DNA of 64,000 nucleotides from Dickeya dianthicola NCPPB 453 (GTDB taxonomy: Bacteria > Pseudomonadota > Gammaproteobacteria > Enterobacterales > Enterobacteriaceae): the NCBI RefSeq assembly GCF_000365305.1, contig NZ_CM001841.1, forward strand, positions 666,284-730,283, in the 5' to 3' direction. This document shows positions 10,908-19,436 of this stretch, piece after piece. The notes beneath the pieces are model-generated. The model ran no database searches. It saw nothing but the letters and a program-made list of their open reading frames with translations, and was not told the origin of the DNA. The position numbers and the translations under genes are program-made. Positions within the stretch are counted from its first letter, which is position 1, and each line of letters opens with the position of its first letter.

Positions 10908-11196
10908 TGAGAGGCGGGAAATCGATAAGCGTCGAAGGCTGGTGTTGCACCAGCCTTTCTTTTTGCATTTTGCTCAATTGTTTGACGCGGTATTCCCATT
11001 TCAGCGCCGTGGAGCGATCGCCCGCCACGCAATGATACACCAGCGCCAGCGGTCCTTTGCCGCGCAACGCCCGCGCTCCTTTTCCGCTCTGATGCTGCGC
11101 CAGCCGCCGCGCCACATCGGTGGTGATGCCGGTGTAAAGCAGCCCGCTGCCGGTGCGCAGCAGATACAAAAACCATGTGGTTTCACTGTTTTTCAC
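10894..11196 (-). CDS. yhbQ: GIY-YIG nuclease-fold protein YhbQ
   Basis: Small single-domain GIY-YIG protein, 100 aa as in E. coli. The motif is seen as [20 protein letters not shown] followed by the arginine [19 protein letters not shown] and the distal glutamate region [13 protein letters not shown]. Biochemical role is poorly defined; some relatives cut branched or damaged DNA. Convergent with, and overlapping, yhbS. Confidence 0.93.
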   Translation of the reverse strand: MKNSETTWFLYLLRTGSGLLYTGITTDVARRLAQHQSGKGARALRGKGPLALVYHCVAGDRSTALKWEYRVKQLSKMQKERLVQHQPSTLIDFPPLIRSD

Positions 11197-11309
11197 GTCA
11201 TTTCCTTGTCGGGACGTCAGCGCTTATCTTACGGTGATATCTCGACAAAGGCTGCCCATGTTGCGGTATTCGTTGGTGACCAGTGGTGGAAAAATTAGAG
11301 GTCTTTATT

Positions 11310-11430
11310 TATCAATAAGTTAATTCTCTTTAACAACGTGAAAAGCCGGTGGAGTTTTTAAGGCTTTAAAAGTCGTTATAAAAAAAATATATAATTTTAG
11401 CGTGTTCCCCGCGCCAGCGGGGACAAGCGG
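11310..11430 (+). CRISPR. orphan type I-E CRISPR leader remnant with one repeat
   Basis: Bases 11402-11430 form a 29-nt unit (GTGTTCCCCGCGCCAGCG then GGGACAAGCGG). It differs from the enterobacterial type I-E repeat consensus at only three positions near its 3' end and contains the CCCCGC-GCGGGG hairpin. The 56 bases before it (11346-11401) are AT-rich and align by eye, from memory, with the repeat-proximal part of the E. coli I-E leader (GGT-GA and GGCTT-AAA blocks). An IHF-like TATCAATAAGTTA lies at 11310-11322. No second repeat, spacer or cas gene is present in the window. Confidence 0.5.
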
Positions 11431-11476
11431 TAGTGCGATTTATCGGTACAATCCGGCGCGGTGCTTCGTATTTGGT

Positions 11477-11621
11477 TGTGATAATATTAACATTTATTGT
11501 GATTTATGTGCGTATGATTTCTTTTTTATGTGAATAAAACCACAAAACAGGTCGTAATCTCCGGGTGAAATAACAGTATTCGTCGGAAAGACGACCGTGT
11601 GGCTGAGAGCGGGAGCTTTGT
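11477..11621 (+). promoter_or_regulatory. deo operon upstream region with tandem CRP-like half-sites
   Basis: Two TGTGA motifs (11477-11481 and 11498-11502) lie 21 bases apart, two helical turns. The second sits in ATTGTGATTTATGTGCG, reminiscent of the CRP/CytR-controlled deoP2 region of E. coli, where CRP and CytR act with DeoR. Right half-sites are poor and no DeoR operator was recognised, so factor assignment is inference. The stretch ends with a GGGAG ribosome binding site for deoC (11610-11614). Confidence 0.35.
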
Positions 11622-12401
11622 ATGAGTGATTTAACTGCGGCGGCGCAACGCGCGCTGGGACTGATGGATTTAACCACCCTGAATGACGACGATACCGATG
11701 AGAAGGTGACTGCCCTGTGTCGTCAGGCTAACAGCCCGGCGGGAAAAACCGCCGCCATCTGTATCTACCCGCGTTTTGTGCCGCTGGCGCGCAAGGTGCT
11801 GCGCGAGCAGGGCACGCCGGATGTCCGCATCGCTACCGTGACCAATTTCCCGCACGGCAACGACGACATTGACATTGCGTTGGCGGAAACCCATGCGGCC
11901 ATCGCTTACGGCGCCGACGACGTGGACGTGGTGTTCCCCTATCGGGCGCTGATGGCCGGCAATCGTCAGGTCGGTTTCGAACTGGTGAAAGCCTGCAAGT
12001 CGGCCTGTGCGGCGGCGGGCGTGCTGTTGAAAGTGATCATTGAAACCGGTGAGCTGAAAACCGATGCGTTGATTCGTGAAGCCAGCGAGATTGCGATTGA
12101 GGCCGGGGCGGATTTCATCAAAACCTCCACCGGCAAGGTGGCGGTGAATGCCACGCTGCATTCTGCCGACGTGATGCTGAGCGTGATCCGCGATAAAGGT
12201 GTGGGCGATCGCGTCGGTTTTAAACCGGCCGGTGGCGTGCGCACGGCGGAAGACGCCGCTGATTATCTGCAACTTGCCGACGCTATCATGGGCGACGGCT
12301 GGGCGGATGCCCGCCATTTCCGCTTTGGCGCGTCCGGTTTGCTCGGCAGCTTGCTGACCACGCTGGGCCACGCCGCCGGGCAGGCGCGCAACGGCTACTG
12401 A
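11622..12401 (+). CDS. deoC: deoxyribose-phosphate aldolase
   Basis: Class I aldolase cleaving 2-deoxyribose-5-phosphate to glyceraldehyde-3-phosphate and acetaldehyde, the last step of deoxynucleoside catabolism. TIM-barrel with the Schiff-base lysine in [14 protein letters not shown] and the second conserved lysine in [13 protein letters not shown]; the acidic proton-relay region is [13 protein letters not shown]. 259 aa, family length. First gene of deoCABD. Confidence 0.97.
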   Translation: MSDLTAAAQRALGLMDLTTLNDDDTDEKVTALCRQANSPAGKTAAICIYPRFVPLARKVLREQGTPDVRIATVTNFPHGNDDIDIALAETHAAIAYGADDVDVVFPYRALMAGNRQVGFELVKACKSACAAAGVLLKVIIETGELKTDALIREASEIAIEAGADFIKTSTGKVAVNATLHSADVMLSVIRDKGVGDRVGFKPAGGVRTAEDAADYLQLADAIMGDGWADARHFRFGASGLLGSLLTTLGHAAGQARNGY

Positions 12402-12463
12402 GACGGCTCGCGTCTGACGGGCGCGGCACACCAGTGCTTATGGATTATGCAGGAGAACGCACC

Positions 12464-13795
12464 GTGTTTCTGATTCAGGAAATTATCCGCAAAAAACGCG
12501 ATGGACATCCGCTCAGCGCGGAAGAAATTCGCTTTTTCATCAACGGTGTGCGCGATAACACCGTGTCGGAAGGGCAGATAGCCGCGCTGGCGATGACCGT
12601 GTTCTTTCACGATATGAACATGGATGAGCGGGTGGCGCTGACGCTGGCGATGCGCGATTCCGGCACCGTGCTGGACTGGTCCGGGCTGAACCTCAACGGC
12701 CCGCTGGTGGACAAACACTCGACCGGCGGCGTCGGCGATGTCACGTCGCTGATGCTGGGGCCGATGGTGGCGGCCTGCGGCGGCTATGTGCCGATGATTT
12801 CCGGCCGCGGTCTGGGCCACACCGGCGGCACGCTGGACAAGCTGGAGTCGATACCGGGGCTGGACATCTTCCCGGAGGATGACGTCTTCCGGCAGATTAT
12901 CCGTCAGGTTGGGGTAGCGATTATCGGGCAGACCAGTTCGCTGGCGCCGGCAGACAAGCGTTTTTATGCCACCCGCGATATCACCGCCACCGTCGATTCC
13001 ATCGCGCTGATCACCGCCTCGATTTTGTCGAAAAAACTGGCGGAAGGGCTGGACGCGCTGGTGATGGACGTTAAAGTCGGCTCCGGCGCGTTTATGCCGA
13101 CCTATGAGCAGTCGGAGCAACTGGCGCGGGCGATTGTCGGCGTCGCCAATAATGCCGGCTGCCGCACCAGCGCGCTGCTGACCGACATGAATCAGGTGCT
13201 GGCTTCCAGCGCCGGCAACGCGCTGGAAGTGCGCGAAGCGGTGCGCTTTCTGACCGGCGAGCAGCGTAACCCGCGCTTGTTCGAGGTGACGATGGCGTTG
13301 TGCGAATCCATGCTGCTGGCGGGTAATCTGGCGCGCGATGCCGCCGAGGCGCGAGCCAAATTGCAGGCGGTGCTGGACAACGGCCGGGCGGCGGAGGTAT
13401 TTGGCCGTATGGTGGCGGCCCAGCACGGCCCGGCGGATTTTGTCGAACGCTACGATAGCTATCTGTCGCCTGCGACGCTCAGCAAACCGGTGTTTGCCGA
13501 ACGGGAAGGATTTGTCGGCGCGATGGATGCGCGCGCCTTGGGCATGGTGGTGGTGGCGCTGGGTGGTGGTCGACGTCAGGCCAGTGATATCATTGACAGC
13601 AGTGTCGGGCTGAGCGACATGGTCAGTCTGGGCGATTGGGTGGATGCGCAGCGTCCGCTGGCGGTTGTTCACGCCAGAACCGAGTCTGACTGGCAGCAGA
13701 CCGCACAGGCGCTGCGCGAGGTGATTTGCCTTGACGATCAACCACCTGTGCCCTGTCCGTTGATTTATCGTCGCCTGGACATCGCGGACATCTAA
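12464..13795 (+). CDS. deoA: thymidine phosphorylase
   Basis: Converts thymidine and phosphate to thymine and deoxyribose-1-phosphate. I chose GTG at 12464 ([14 protein letters not shown]), which has AGGAGA at 12451-12456, giving 443 aa (E. coli 440). The longer frame from 12434 has no ribosome binding site. The glycosyltransferase family 3 signatures [19 protein letters not shown] and [20 protein letters not shown] bind phosphate and nucleoside. 62 nt after deoC, within the deo operon. Confidence 0.96.
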   Translation: MFLIQEIIRKKRDGHPLSAEEIRFFINGVRDNTVSEGQIAALAMTVFFHDMNMDERVALTLAMRDSGTVLDWSGLNLNGPLVDKHSTGGVGDVTSLMLGPMVAACGGYVPMISGRGLGHTGGTLDKLESIPGLDIFPEDDVFRQIIRQVGVAIIGQTSSLAPADKRFYATRDITATVDSIALITASILSKKLAEGLDALVMDVKVGSGAFMPTYEQSEQLARAIVGVANNAGCRTSALLTDMNQVLASSAGNALEVREAVRFLTGEQRNPRLFEVTMALCESMLLAGNLARDAAEARAKLQAVLDNGRAAEVFGRMVAAQHGPADFVERYDSYLSPATLSKPVFAEREGFVGAMDARALGMVVVALGGGRRQASDIIDSSVGLSDMVSLGDWVDAQRPLAVVHARTESDWQQTAQALREVICLDDQPPVPCPLIYRRLDIADI

Positions 13796-13859
13796 CCGCA
13801 CTGTCGCCGCCCGGCCTTACGTACACCGATGCTTTACGCACGACGCAGGAGATAACTAC

Positions 13860-15083
13860 ATGAAACGTGCATTTATTATGGTTCTCGACTCGTTCGGGAT
13901 TGGCAGCGCCGCTGATGCCGAACGGTTTGGCGACGCCGGTTCAGATACGCTGGGCCATATCGCACAAGCCTGCGCACAAGGCAAGGCCGATGTCGGCCGA
14001 CAAGGGCCGCTGCGGCTGCCGAACCTGAGCCGTCTGGGGCTGGGCAAGGCGGCGGAAGGTTCCACCGGGCGGTTCCCCGCGGGGCTGGACGAGCAGGCGG
14101 AGATCATCGGCGCGTATGCGTACGCCAGCGAGATTTCCTCCGGCAAGGACACGCCGTCCGGCCATTGGGAAATCGGTGGGGTGCCGGTGTTGTTCGACTG
14201 GGGCTATTTCCACGACGCACACAACAGTTTCCCGCAGGCGCTGCTGGACCGGCTGGTCGAACGCGCCGGGCTGCCGGGCTATCTTGGCAACTGCCACTCT
14301 TCCGGCACCGTGATCCTCGACCTGCTCGGCGAGGAACACATGAAAACCGGCAAACCGATTTTCTACACCTCGGCGGATTCGGTATTCCAGATTGCCTGCC
14401 ACGAAGAAACCTTCGGGTTGGAGAAACTGTATGAACTGTGTGAAATCGCCCGCGAGGAACTGACCGCAGGCGGTTACAACATTGGGCGGGTGATCGCCCG
14501 GCCGTTCGTCGGCGACAACGTGGGCCGGTTCCAGCGTACCGGCAACCGCCACGATCTGGCGGTAGAACCGCCGGCGCCGACCATGCTGAAAAAGCTGGTG
14601 GACGAGAAGGGCGGCGCCGTGGTGTCGGTGGGGAAAATCGCCGATATCTATGCCAACGTCGGCATCACCAAAAAAGTGAAAGCCACCGGTATCGATGCGC
14701 TGTTTGACGCCACGCTCAACGAGATGGAGCAGGCGGGCGACGATACTATCGTGTTCACCAACTTTGTCGATTTCGACTCTTCTTACGGCCACCGCCGCGA
14801 TGTGGCGGGTTATGCCGCCGCGCTGGAGCTGTTTGACCGCCGCCTGCCGGAGATGCTGGCGCGGGTGACGGGCGACGATATTCTGATCCTGACCGCCGAC
14901 CACGGCTGCGACCCGAGCTGGCCTGGCACCGATCACACCCGCGAGCACGTGCCGGTGCTGATTTACGGGCCGAACGTTAAGCCGGGCGATTACGGCCATC
15001 GCACCACCTTTGCCGATATCGGCCAGACGGTTGCCGACTATTTTGGGCTGTCGCCGATGGATTACGGCAAGTCAATGCTGTGA
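13860..15083 (+). CDS. deoB: phosphopentomutase
   Basis: Interconverts deoxyribose-1-phosphate (or ribose-1-phosphate) and the 5-phosphate, joining the phosphorylases to DeoC. Alkaline-phosphatase-superfamily metalloenzyme: [11 protein letters not shown] supplies the first metal aspartate, [16 protein letters not shown] holds the phosphorylated threonine region, and [20 protein letters not shown] supplies the second metal cluster. 407 aa, as in E. coli. AGGAG lies upstream of the ATG. Confidence 0.97.
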   Translation: MKRAFIMVLDSFGIGSAADAERFGDAGSDTLGHIAQACAQGKADVGRQGPLRLPNLSRLGLGKAAEGSTGRFPAGLDEQAEIIGAYAYASEISSGKDTPSGHWEIGGVPVLFDWGYFHDAHNSFPQALLDRLVERAGLPGYLGNCHSSGTVILDLLGEEHMKTGKPIFYTSADSVFQIACHEETFGLEKLYELCEIAREELTAGGYNIGRVIARPFVGDNVGRFQRTGNRHDLAVEPPAPTMLKKLVDEKGGAVVSVGKIADIYANVGITKKVKATGIDALFDATLNEMEQAGDDTIVFTNFVDFDSSYGHRRDVAGYAAALELFDRRLPEMLARVTGDDILILTADHGCDPSWPGTDHTREHVPVLIYGPNVKPGDYGHRTTFADIGQTVADYFGLSPMDYGKSML

Positions 15084-15182
15084 CACGGGCCTTCGACCGA
15101 CGCTACACCTGCAACTTGAAGTATGACGGGTATATAATTGATCATCATGAATTCACACTGGATTTAAAAAGGAAGAAAAAGG

Positions 15183-15908
15183 ATGGCTACGCCTCATATC
15201 AATGCAGAAATGGGTGACTTCGCGGACGTGGTGCTGATGCCGGGCGACCCGCTGCGCGCCAAATACATCGCGGAAACCTTTCTGGAAAACGCGGTGGAAG
15301 TGAACAACGTGCGTGGCATGCTGGGCTTCACCGGCACCTACAAAGGCCGCCGCATCTCCGTGATGGGTCACGGCATGGGCATTCCGTCCTGCTCCATTTA
15401 CACCAAAGAACTGATCACCGAATACGGCGTGAAGAAAATTATCCGCGTCGGTTCCTGCGGTGCGGTGCGCGCCGATGTGAAATTGCGCGACGTGGTAATC
15501 GGCATGGGTGCCTGCACCGATTCCAAAGTGAACCGCATGCGTTTTAAAGATCACGATTTTGCGGCCATTGCTGATTTCGACCTGCTGCGCCACGCGGTAG
15601 CGGCGGCCAAAGCGCGCGGCATCGATGCCCGCGTCGGCAACCTGTTCTCCGCCGACCTGTTCTACACCCCGGACCCGCAGATGTTCGACGTGATGGAAAA
15701 ATACGGCATTCTGGGCGTGGAAATGGAAGCGGCCGGCATCTACGGCGTGGCGGCGGAATTCGGCGCCAAAGCGCTGGCGATTTGCACCGTGTCCGACCAT
15801 ATCCGCACCCAAGAGCAAACCACCGCCGCCGAGCGCCAGACCACCTTTAACGAGATGATCGAAATCGCGCTGGAATCGGTACTGCTGGGCGACGCCGCTG
15901 AGGCGTGA
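15183..15908 (+). CDS. deoD: purine-nucleoside phosphorylase (DeoD type)
   Basis: Hexameric enzyme that phosphorolyses purine (deoxy)nucleosides to base and (deoxy)ribose-1-phosphate. Signatures: [52 protein letters not shown] and the catalytic Asp in [14 protein letters not shown]. 241 aa against 239 in E. coli. Last gene of deoCABD. The 99-base gap before it has a TATAAT-like hexamer but no matching -35, so an internal promoter is not claimed. An AT-rich block of unrelated genes begins right after it. Confidence 0.97.
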   Translation: MATPHINAEMGDFADVVLMPGDPLRAKYIAETFLENAVEVNNVRGMLGFTGTYKGRRISVMGHGMGIPSCSIYTKELITEYGVKKIIRVGSCGAVRADVKLRDVVIGMGACTDSKVNRMRFKDHDFAAIADFDLLRHAVAAAKARGIDARVGNLFSADLFYTPDPQMFDVMEKYGILGVEMEAAGIYGVAAEFGAKALAICTVSDHIRTQEQTTAAERQTTFNEMIEIALESVLLGDAAEA

Positions 15909-15964
15909 TGCCAAAAAGGGCTGATGGTGTTTGGTGGGACGTCATCATTAAACCGAGCCAGAGA

Positions 15965-15993
15965 CAAAAAACGGCCACACTGATCAGTGTGGC
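15965..15993 (-). terminator. intrinsic terminator for the minus-strand five-gene operon
   Basis: A perfect 22-nt palindrome (15972-15993, arms GGCCACACTGA) reads, on the minus strand, into G and a run of six T (A-run at 15965-15970 on plus). On the plus strand no T-run follows, so its orientation fits the operon ending at 16031 rather than deoD. Confidence 0.8.
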
Positions 15994-16030
15994 CATCAAA
16001 AAATAAGGCTGATAAGTAAAAACATCTTTG

Positions 16031-17269
16031 TTAATTTAGATAAATTCCTGTCTCTTCAGATTCTCGTATCACCTTGTAATCATCCCAGAGTTGAGATTTG
16101 TTTGAGCTGACCAAATAGATAGTACCTGGCTGGCTGAATACATCCTTGGTTTTGCTAACATTGTCACCTGATGACAGATAAAGCTCTATTCTTTTAAAAG
16201 ATGGAAGTGTTTTGGCGAGACTGATGATATCCACATCATTGAAAACAGATGTTTTGGGACTAATTAGACAAACATTGAAAGAAAAATTCTTTAATTTATA
16301 AAATGGTTGTCTGGAAAGCATCAGGAAATTTTCAGGTTCTGTAATGGATAATACCGTAGCGGTTAATTGCCCCATGCCGGTACTTGAAGAAGAAACATCG
16401 GGTCGAAGTATCCCGTCACTACGCGCAGCTATCTCGACAAGGCACGGACCATTTTTAGTGAGCATGACTTCCGCATGGCTGGGGCCATTTTTGATTCCCA
16501 AACACGCACAAACGTTTGCAGTATACTTTACAAGCAATTCGAACTCATCACTCGTAGAGTCAATGATCTCATCAATGTCATAGACAATATTACCAGATTC
16601 GAGTTTTCTTTTATAATATTTTACAACTTCTGTTACAACGAAAGCCCCATTCAATGAAACAAAATTCACAACATATTCTGTACCTTCAAGGAACTCTTGC
16701 AATAAAACTTGTTCGTTTATCAAATTGAGCTTGTTTTTCTTTTTGGCAACTTGTTCAAAAGCTAATTGAACCTCTTCTTCGCTGTGACAGATGAAAACAC
16801 CATCAGAACCAGCACTCTCAAGAGGTTTTAAAACAACAGGATATTTTCCTTTCTGCAACCAACTTAAAGCTTCTTCCCACATGGATATTTTTATTTGATT
16901 TGCTGCATTCAAGCCAGCGGAACGAATGGTTTCAATCATATCATATTTATTACGACGAGAAGATGAAGCTTCAATACTGTTTCTGTAAGGAAGCAGAAGC
17001 TCATTATTTATCTTATCTGCAAGCGTAACGCCACTTTCTGTTCCGGCTATTACATATTCAGCATTGAATTTCTTGATAAAATCGATAGTCTTACTCATGT
17101 TTTCATGAGTAATGGATTCGGAGTAGATAGCATAATCAAATCCGTTATAATAATAATCGTCAAGCTGAGAACTGGAAGAAATATGTATTAGCTCGCAACC
17201 TTTGTCATGAAGACCTTTAGCTATAAATTTCCCTGAAGAAAAACCGTCAACTATTGCAACTTTTTTCAT
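16031..17269 (-). CDS. ATP-grasp domain ligase (uncharacterised carboxylate-amine ligase type)
   Basis: Predicted ATP-dependent ligase joining a carboxylate to an amine through an acyl-phosphate. I chose the ATG at 17269 (MKKVAIVDGFSSGKFIAKGL), one base after the stop of the transporter gene and with AAAGG eight bases upstream; an in-frame ATG at 17293 has no ribosome binding site. 412 aa. N-terminal Rossmann-like pre-ATP-grasp part, ATP lysine and loop region KGKYPVVLKPLESAGSDGVF, and the metal-binding region GPSHAEVMLTKNGPCLVEIA. It resembles amino-acid ligases of peptide-antibiotic pathways (BacD-like) in layout only. Strongly AT-rich. Substrate unknown. Confidence 0.8.
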   Translation of the reverse strand: MKKVAIVDGFSSGKFIAKGLHDKGCELIHISSSSQLDDYYYNGFDYAIYSESITHENMSKTIDFIKKFNAEYVIAGTESGVTLADKINNELLLPYRNSIEASSSRRNKYDMIETIRSAGLNAANQIKISMWEEALSWLQKGKYPVVLKPLESAGSDGVFICHSEEEVQLAFEQVAKKKNKLNLINEQVLLQEFLEGTEYVVNFVSLNGAFVVTEVVKYYKRKLESGNIVYDIDEIIDSTSDEFELLVKYTANVCACLGIKNGPSHAEVMLTKNGPCLVEIAARSDGILRPDVSSSSTGMGQLTATVLSITEPENFLMLSRQPFYKLKNFSFNVCLISPKTSVFNDVDIISLAKTLPSFKRIELYLSSGDNVSKTKDVFSQPGTIYLVSSNKSQLWDDYKVIRESEETGIYLN

Positions 17270-17270
17270 A

Positions 17271-18203
17271 TTAAACACCTTTCTTTCTAGCATGGATTTT
17301 TGTAATGCAAAGGAAAATCAGAAAAAATGTTATTGCAAAAACGGCACTGATACTTTCCCATGAAATAAATATTCTATCATCGAAAAATTGCAACGCTAGT
17401 GTAAACACCGGCAGTAAGAGCAGTAGCAGTGAGACATGTATAGGGTCAAGAGTACTGATGGATTTTTGTATAAGAAAAATAGGTATAACATGACCGATGA
17501 CTGAAAGAAAGATGACAATTAATAGCAAGTTTTCTGTTAAATATAAATGGATATTGTTATATGCGCAGTATCCTAATGCTAAAAGTAGCATCAGTATGTT
17601 CCTGAACCCCAGAATCTCATATGACTTCCAGCCTTTTTTGCTCAAGTCTTTGGAGTAAAAAGTATAGAGAACGGTTCCTATTGCACTGCAGATCACACAG
17701 ATTATGCCGGTTGTTCTTTCGAAATAGGAAGTGTTTATCACTCCACTCTTTCCAAAATATGAGTTTATCAGCATAACTATCACTCCGAAAAGAATAATCC
17801 AGGCTATGGACGATTCAGTCTTGTCCGGAGTAGATGTTCCTCTGATGAAGTAGCGTGATATAACTATTGTTAAAGCGGGGCCACAAGCTACGGAAGCAAT
17901 TCCTACTACAGCAGGCTCTAAGTATTTCAGGGCGAATATTAGTCCTCCCCAGTTAAGCAGAACCGCTATATTAACTAAAGACAGTAATGGAATGCTTTTT
18001 TTGGCTTTATCAAGATAGGATGTACCATTTTTAAATGCTCCAATCGTAAGGAATACGACAGTGGAAATTATAAAACAGTAAACTATAAATACTGCGGGTT
18101 CTAAATTTTGTGTAATGTTTGCAACAAAAACATCAAAAGCGGCACTAATGCCGCAAAAAATCACACCTGAAAAAACCCCGGCAGAGAGGAGATTTTTTTT
18201 CAT
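17271..18203 (-). CDS. EamA/DMT-family transporter (10 TM segments)
   Basis: Drug/metabolite transporter superfamily protein of the inner membrane; relatives mostly export amino acids or small metabolites. 310 aa with about ten hydrophobic helices in two EamA repeats (first about 5-135, second about 155-300), such as GICVICSAIGTVLYTFY-like and HVSLLLLLLPVFTLALQFF segments. The ATG at 18203 shares one base with the stop codon of the preceding gene (TGATG), so the two are translationally coupled. It lies inside a five-gene AT-rich operon between PLP and ATP-grasp enzymes, which suggests export of their product. Confidence 0.82.
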   Translation of the reverse strand: MKKNLLSAGVFSGVIFCGISAAFDVFVANITQNLEPAVFIVYCFIISTVVFLTIGAFKNGTSYLDKAKKSIPLLSLVNIAVLLNWGGLIFALKYLEPAVVGIASVACGPALTIVISRYFIRGTSTPDKTESSIAWIILFGVIVMLINSYFGKSGVINTSYFERTTGIICVICSAIGTVLYTFYSKDLSKKGWKSYEILGFRNILMLLLALGYCAYNNIHLYLTENLLLIVIFLSVIGHVIPIFLIQKSISTLDPIHVSLLLLLLPVFTLALQFFDDRIFISWESISAVFAITFFLIFLCITKIHARKKGV

Positions 18204-18862
18204 CAACTAGACCTTTCACCAAAAATAAAACTACCGACCCTAACGATGGTTGCCTTATAATTCAAGGCCAGTTCGTAATCATGGCTCATTCCCATGCTTA
18301 ACTGGCTAAATCCAAAATTTGAAGCGATATCATGCATTTTTTTGAAGTAACTGCTTACGTCATCTTCATTAGGTGGTATACACATAATCCCTTCCACTTT
18401 TATGTTTTCCATTTTGTTTATTTTACTGTATAAAACATCAAAGTCTTCTGGATGAATACCACTTTTTTGCGGTTCATTTCCGATATTTATCTGTATAAAA
18501 ATACGTTGTACTTTGCAAATCACCCTGGCGGAAGATGAAATCTTCTCAGCTATAGATACTCTGTCTACAGATTGTATAACGTCAAAGAAATCTACAATTT
18601 TTTGTATTTTCCTTGATTGCAGGCCACCAATGAAATGTAATTCAAGATCCTCATATTTATCCCGAATAGGTGACCATTTATCGACAGATTCTTCTAATCT
18701 ACTTTCACCAAATAATCTGTGTCCAGCATCTAATAACGGCTGAATTTTATCCATTCCGTGGAATTTTGACACCGCTAACAGTTTTGCGTTAGCTGATTTT
18801 TTTATAACGTTATTTTTTATCGTTAAATAGTTATCCAATACCTGCTTAGCATTGTAATTCAT
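18203..18862 (-). CDS. YggS-family PLP-binding protein (alanine racemase N-terminal fold), divergent copy
   Basis: Single-domain fold-type III PLP protein of the YggS/PLPBP family. 219 aa. Landmarks: PLP lysine in LLAVSKFHG, FGESRLEES (FGENYVQE in typical members), HFIGGLQSRK, GIMCIPP (normally GLMAIP-like), LSMGMSHDYELAL and VRVGSFIFGERS for phosphate binding. Typical YggS handles PLP homeostasis and lies in a different neighbourhood; this copy is AT-rich and sits in a putative biosynthetic operon, so it may be a pathway-dedicated PLP carrier or racemase-like enzyme. It starts 2 nt after the phosphoribosyltransferase stop. Confidence 0.82.
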   Translation of the reverse strand: MNYNAKQVLDNYLTIKNNVIKKSANAKLLAVSKFHGMDKIQPLLDAGHRLFGESRLEESVDKWSPIRDKYEDLELHFIGGLQSRKIQKIVDFFDVIQSVDRVSIAEKISSSARVICKVQRIFIQINIGNEPQKSGIHPEDFDVLYSKINKMENIKVEGIMCIPPNEDDVSSYFKKMHDIASNFGFSQLSMGMSHDYELALNYKATIVRVGSFIFGERSS

Positions 18863-18864
18863 GA

Positions 18865-19425
18865 TTACACCACTGAGACTTTATTTTCAGTAACATGAAT
18901 TTTAATCAGCGTTGTGACATCATGCCCTGTTTTACTTTTAACTTTATCACGGCCTTTATTTTGAATTTTTTCCACCGCGCATATTATTTTTGTTATGATT
19001 CCTCCGGCGTTTTCGACGGCCTCCACCAGTGAAATTACCGCCCCACCTGTACTTAGGGTATCATCAATGATAACTATTCTGTCTCCTTCCTCTACTCCAT
19101 TCAAATACATTTTTCCTTCAAAATATTCCGAATTAATATCAACAACATTGTTGTTATATTCACTCAGGCTATAGGGATACCATCTGGCCATAGCTAAGGG
19201 TTTCCCCGTCAGAAGTGATAGGGTTGTTGCCAGAGGGGCACCTTTGTCCTCCTCTGTAATTATCTTATCGAAGTTACCATCCAGTTCACTCATTATCTTG
19301 TAAGCTACTTCTATAAGAACCTGTGGTCTTAATGCTGGCAACTGGTCTGTAAACTCATTAACGGTCGTTAAAGTTTTTCCGGAGTTTACTACTTTTGCAT
19401 TACTGTAAATATCCTTGAGAAGCAT
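18865..19425 (-). CDS. archaeal-type purine phosphoribosyltransferase
   Basis: Type I phosphoribosyltransferase. The PRPP-binding motif is clear (IVIIDDTLSTGGAVISLVEA, about residues 116-135), and the region DKIITEEDKGAPLATTLSLL forms the neighbouring phosphate loop. 186 aa. Overall layout (ALRPQVLIEVAYKIM, SLLTGKPLAMARWYP, YLNGVEEGDRIVIIDD, C-terminal VTTLIKIHVTENK) resembles archaeal hypoxanthine/guanine-type enzymes more than enterobacterial Hpt or Apt. Third member of an AT-rich five-gene operon. It may act on a purine or transfer a phosphoribosyl group to a pathway intermediate; I cannot decide from sequence. Confidence 0.78.
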   Translation of the reverse strand: MLLKDIYSNAKVVNSGKTLTTVNEFTDQLPALRPQVLIEVAYKIMSELDGNFDKIITEEDKGAPLATTLSLLTGKPLAMARWYPYSLSEYNNNVVDINSEYFEGKMYLNGVEEGDRIVIIDDTLSTGGAVISLVEAVENAGGIITKIICAVEKIQNKGRDKVKSKTGHDVTTLIKIHVTENKVSVV

Positions 19426-19436
19426 AGCTTATTTCC

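Noticed and set aside
12395..13801. A 468-codon minus frame opposite deoA, with similar ones opposite gcvP (39940-41655), lysS (52468-53952) and deaD (4541-5761)
   Set aside because: All are shadows of conserved plus-strand genes, with low-complexity His/Arg/Gln-rich translations.
15100..15140. Internal deoD promoter with TATAAT near 15131
   Set aside because: No acceptable -35 hexamer at 16-18 bp spacing; deoD can be read from the upstream deo promoters.
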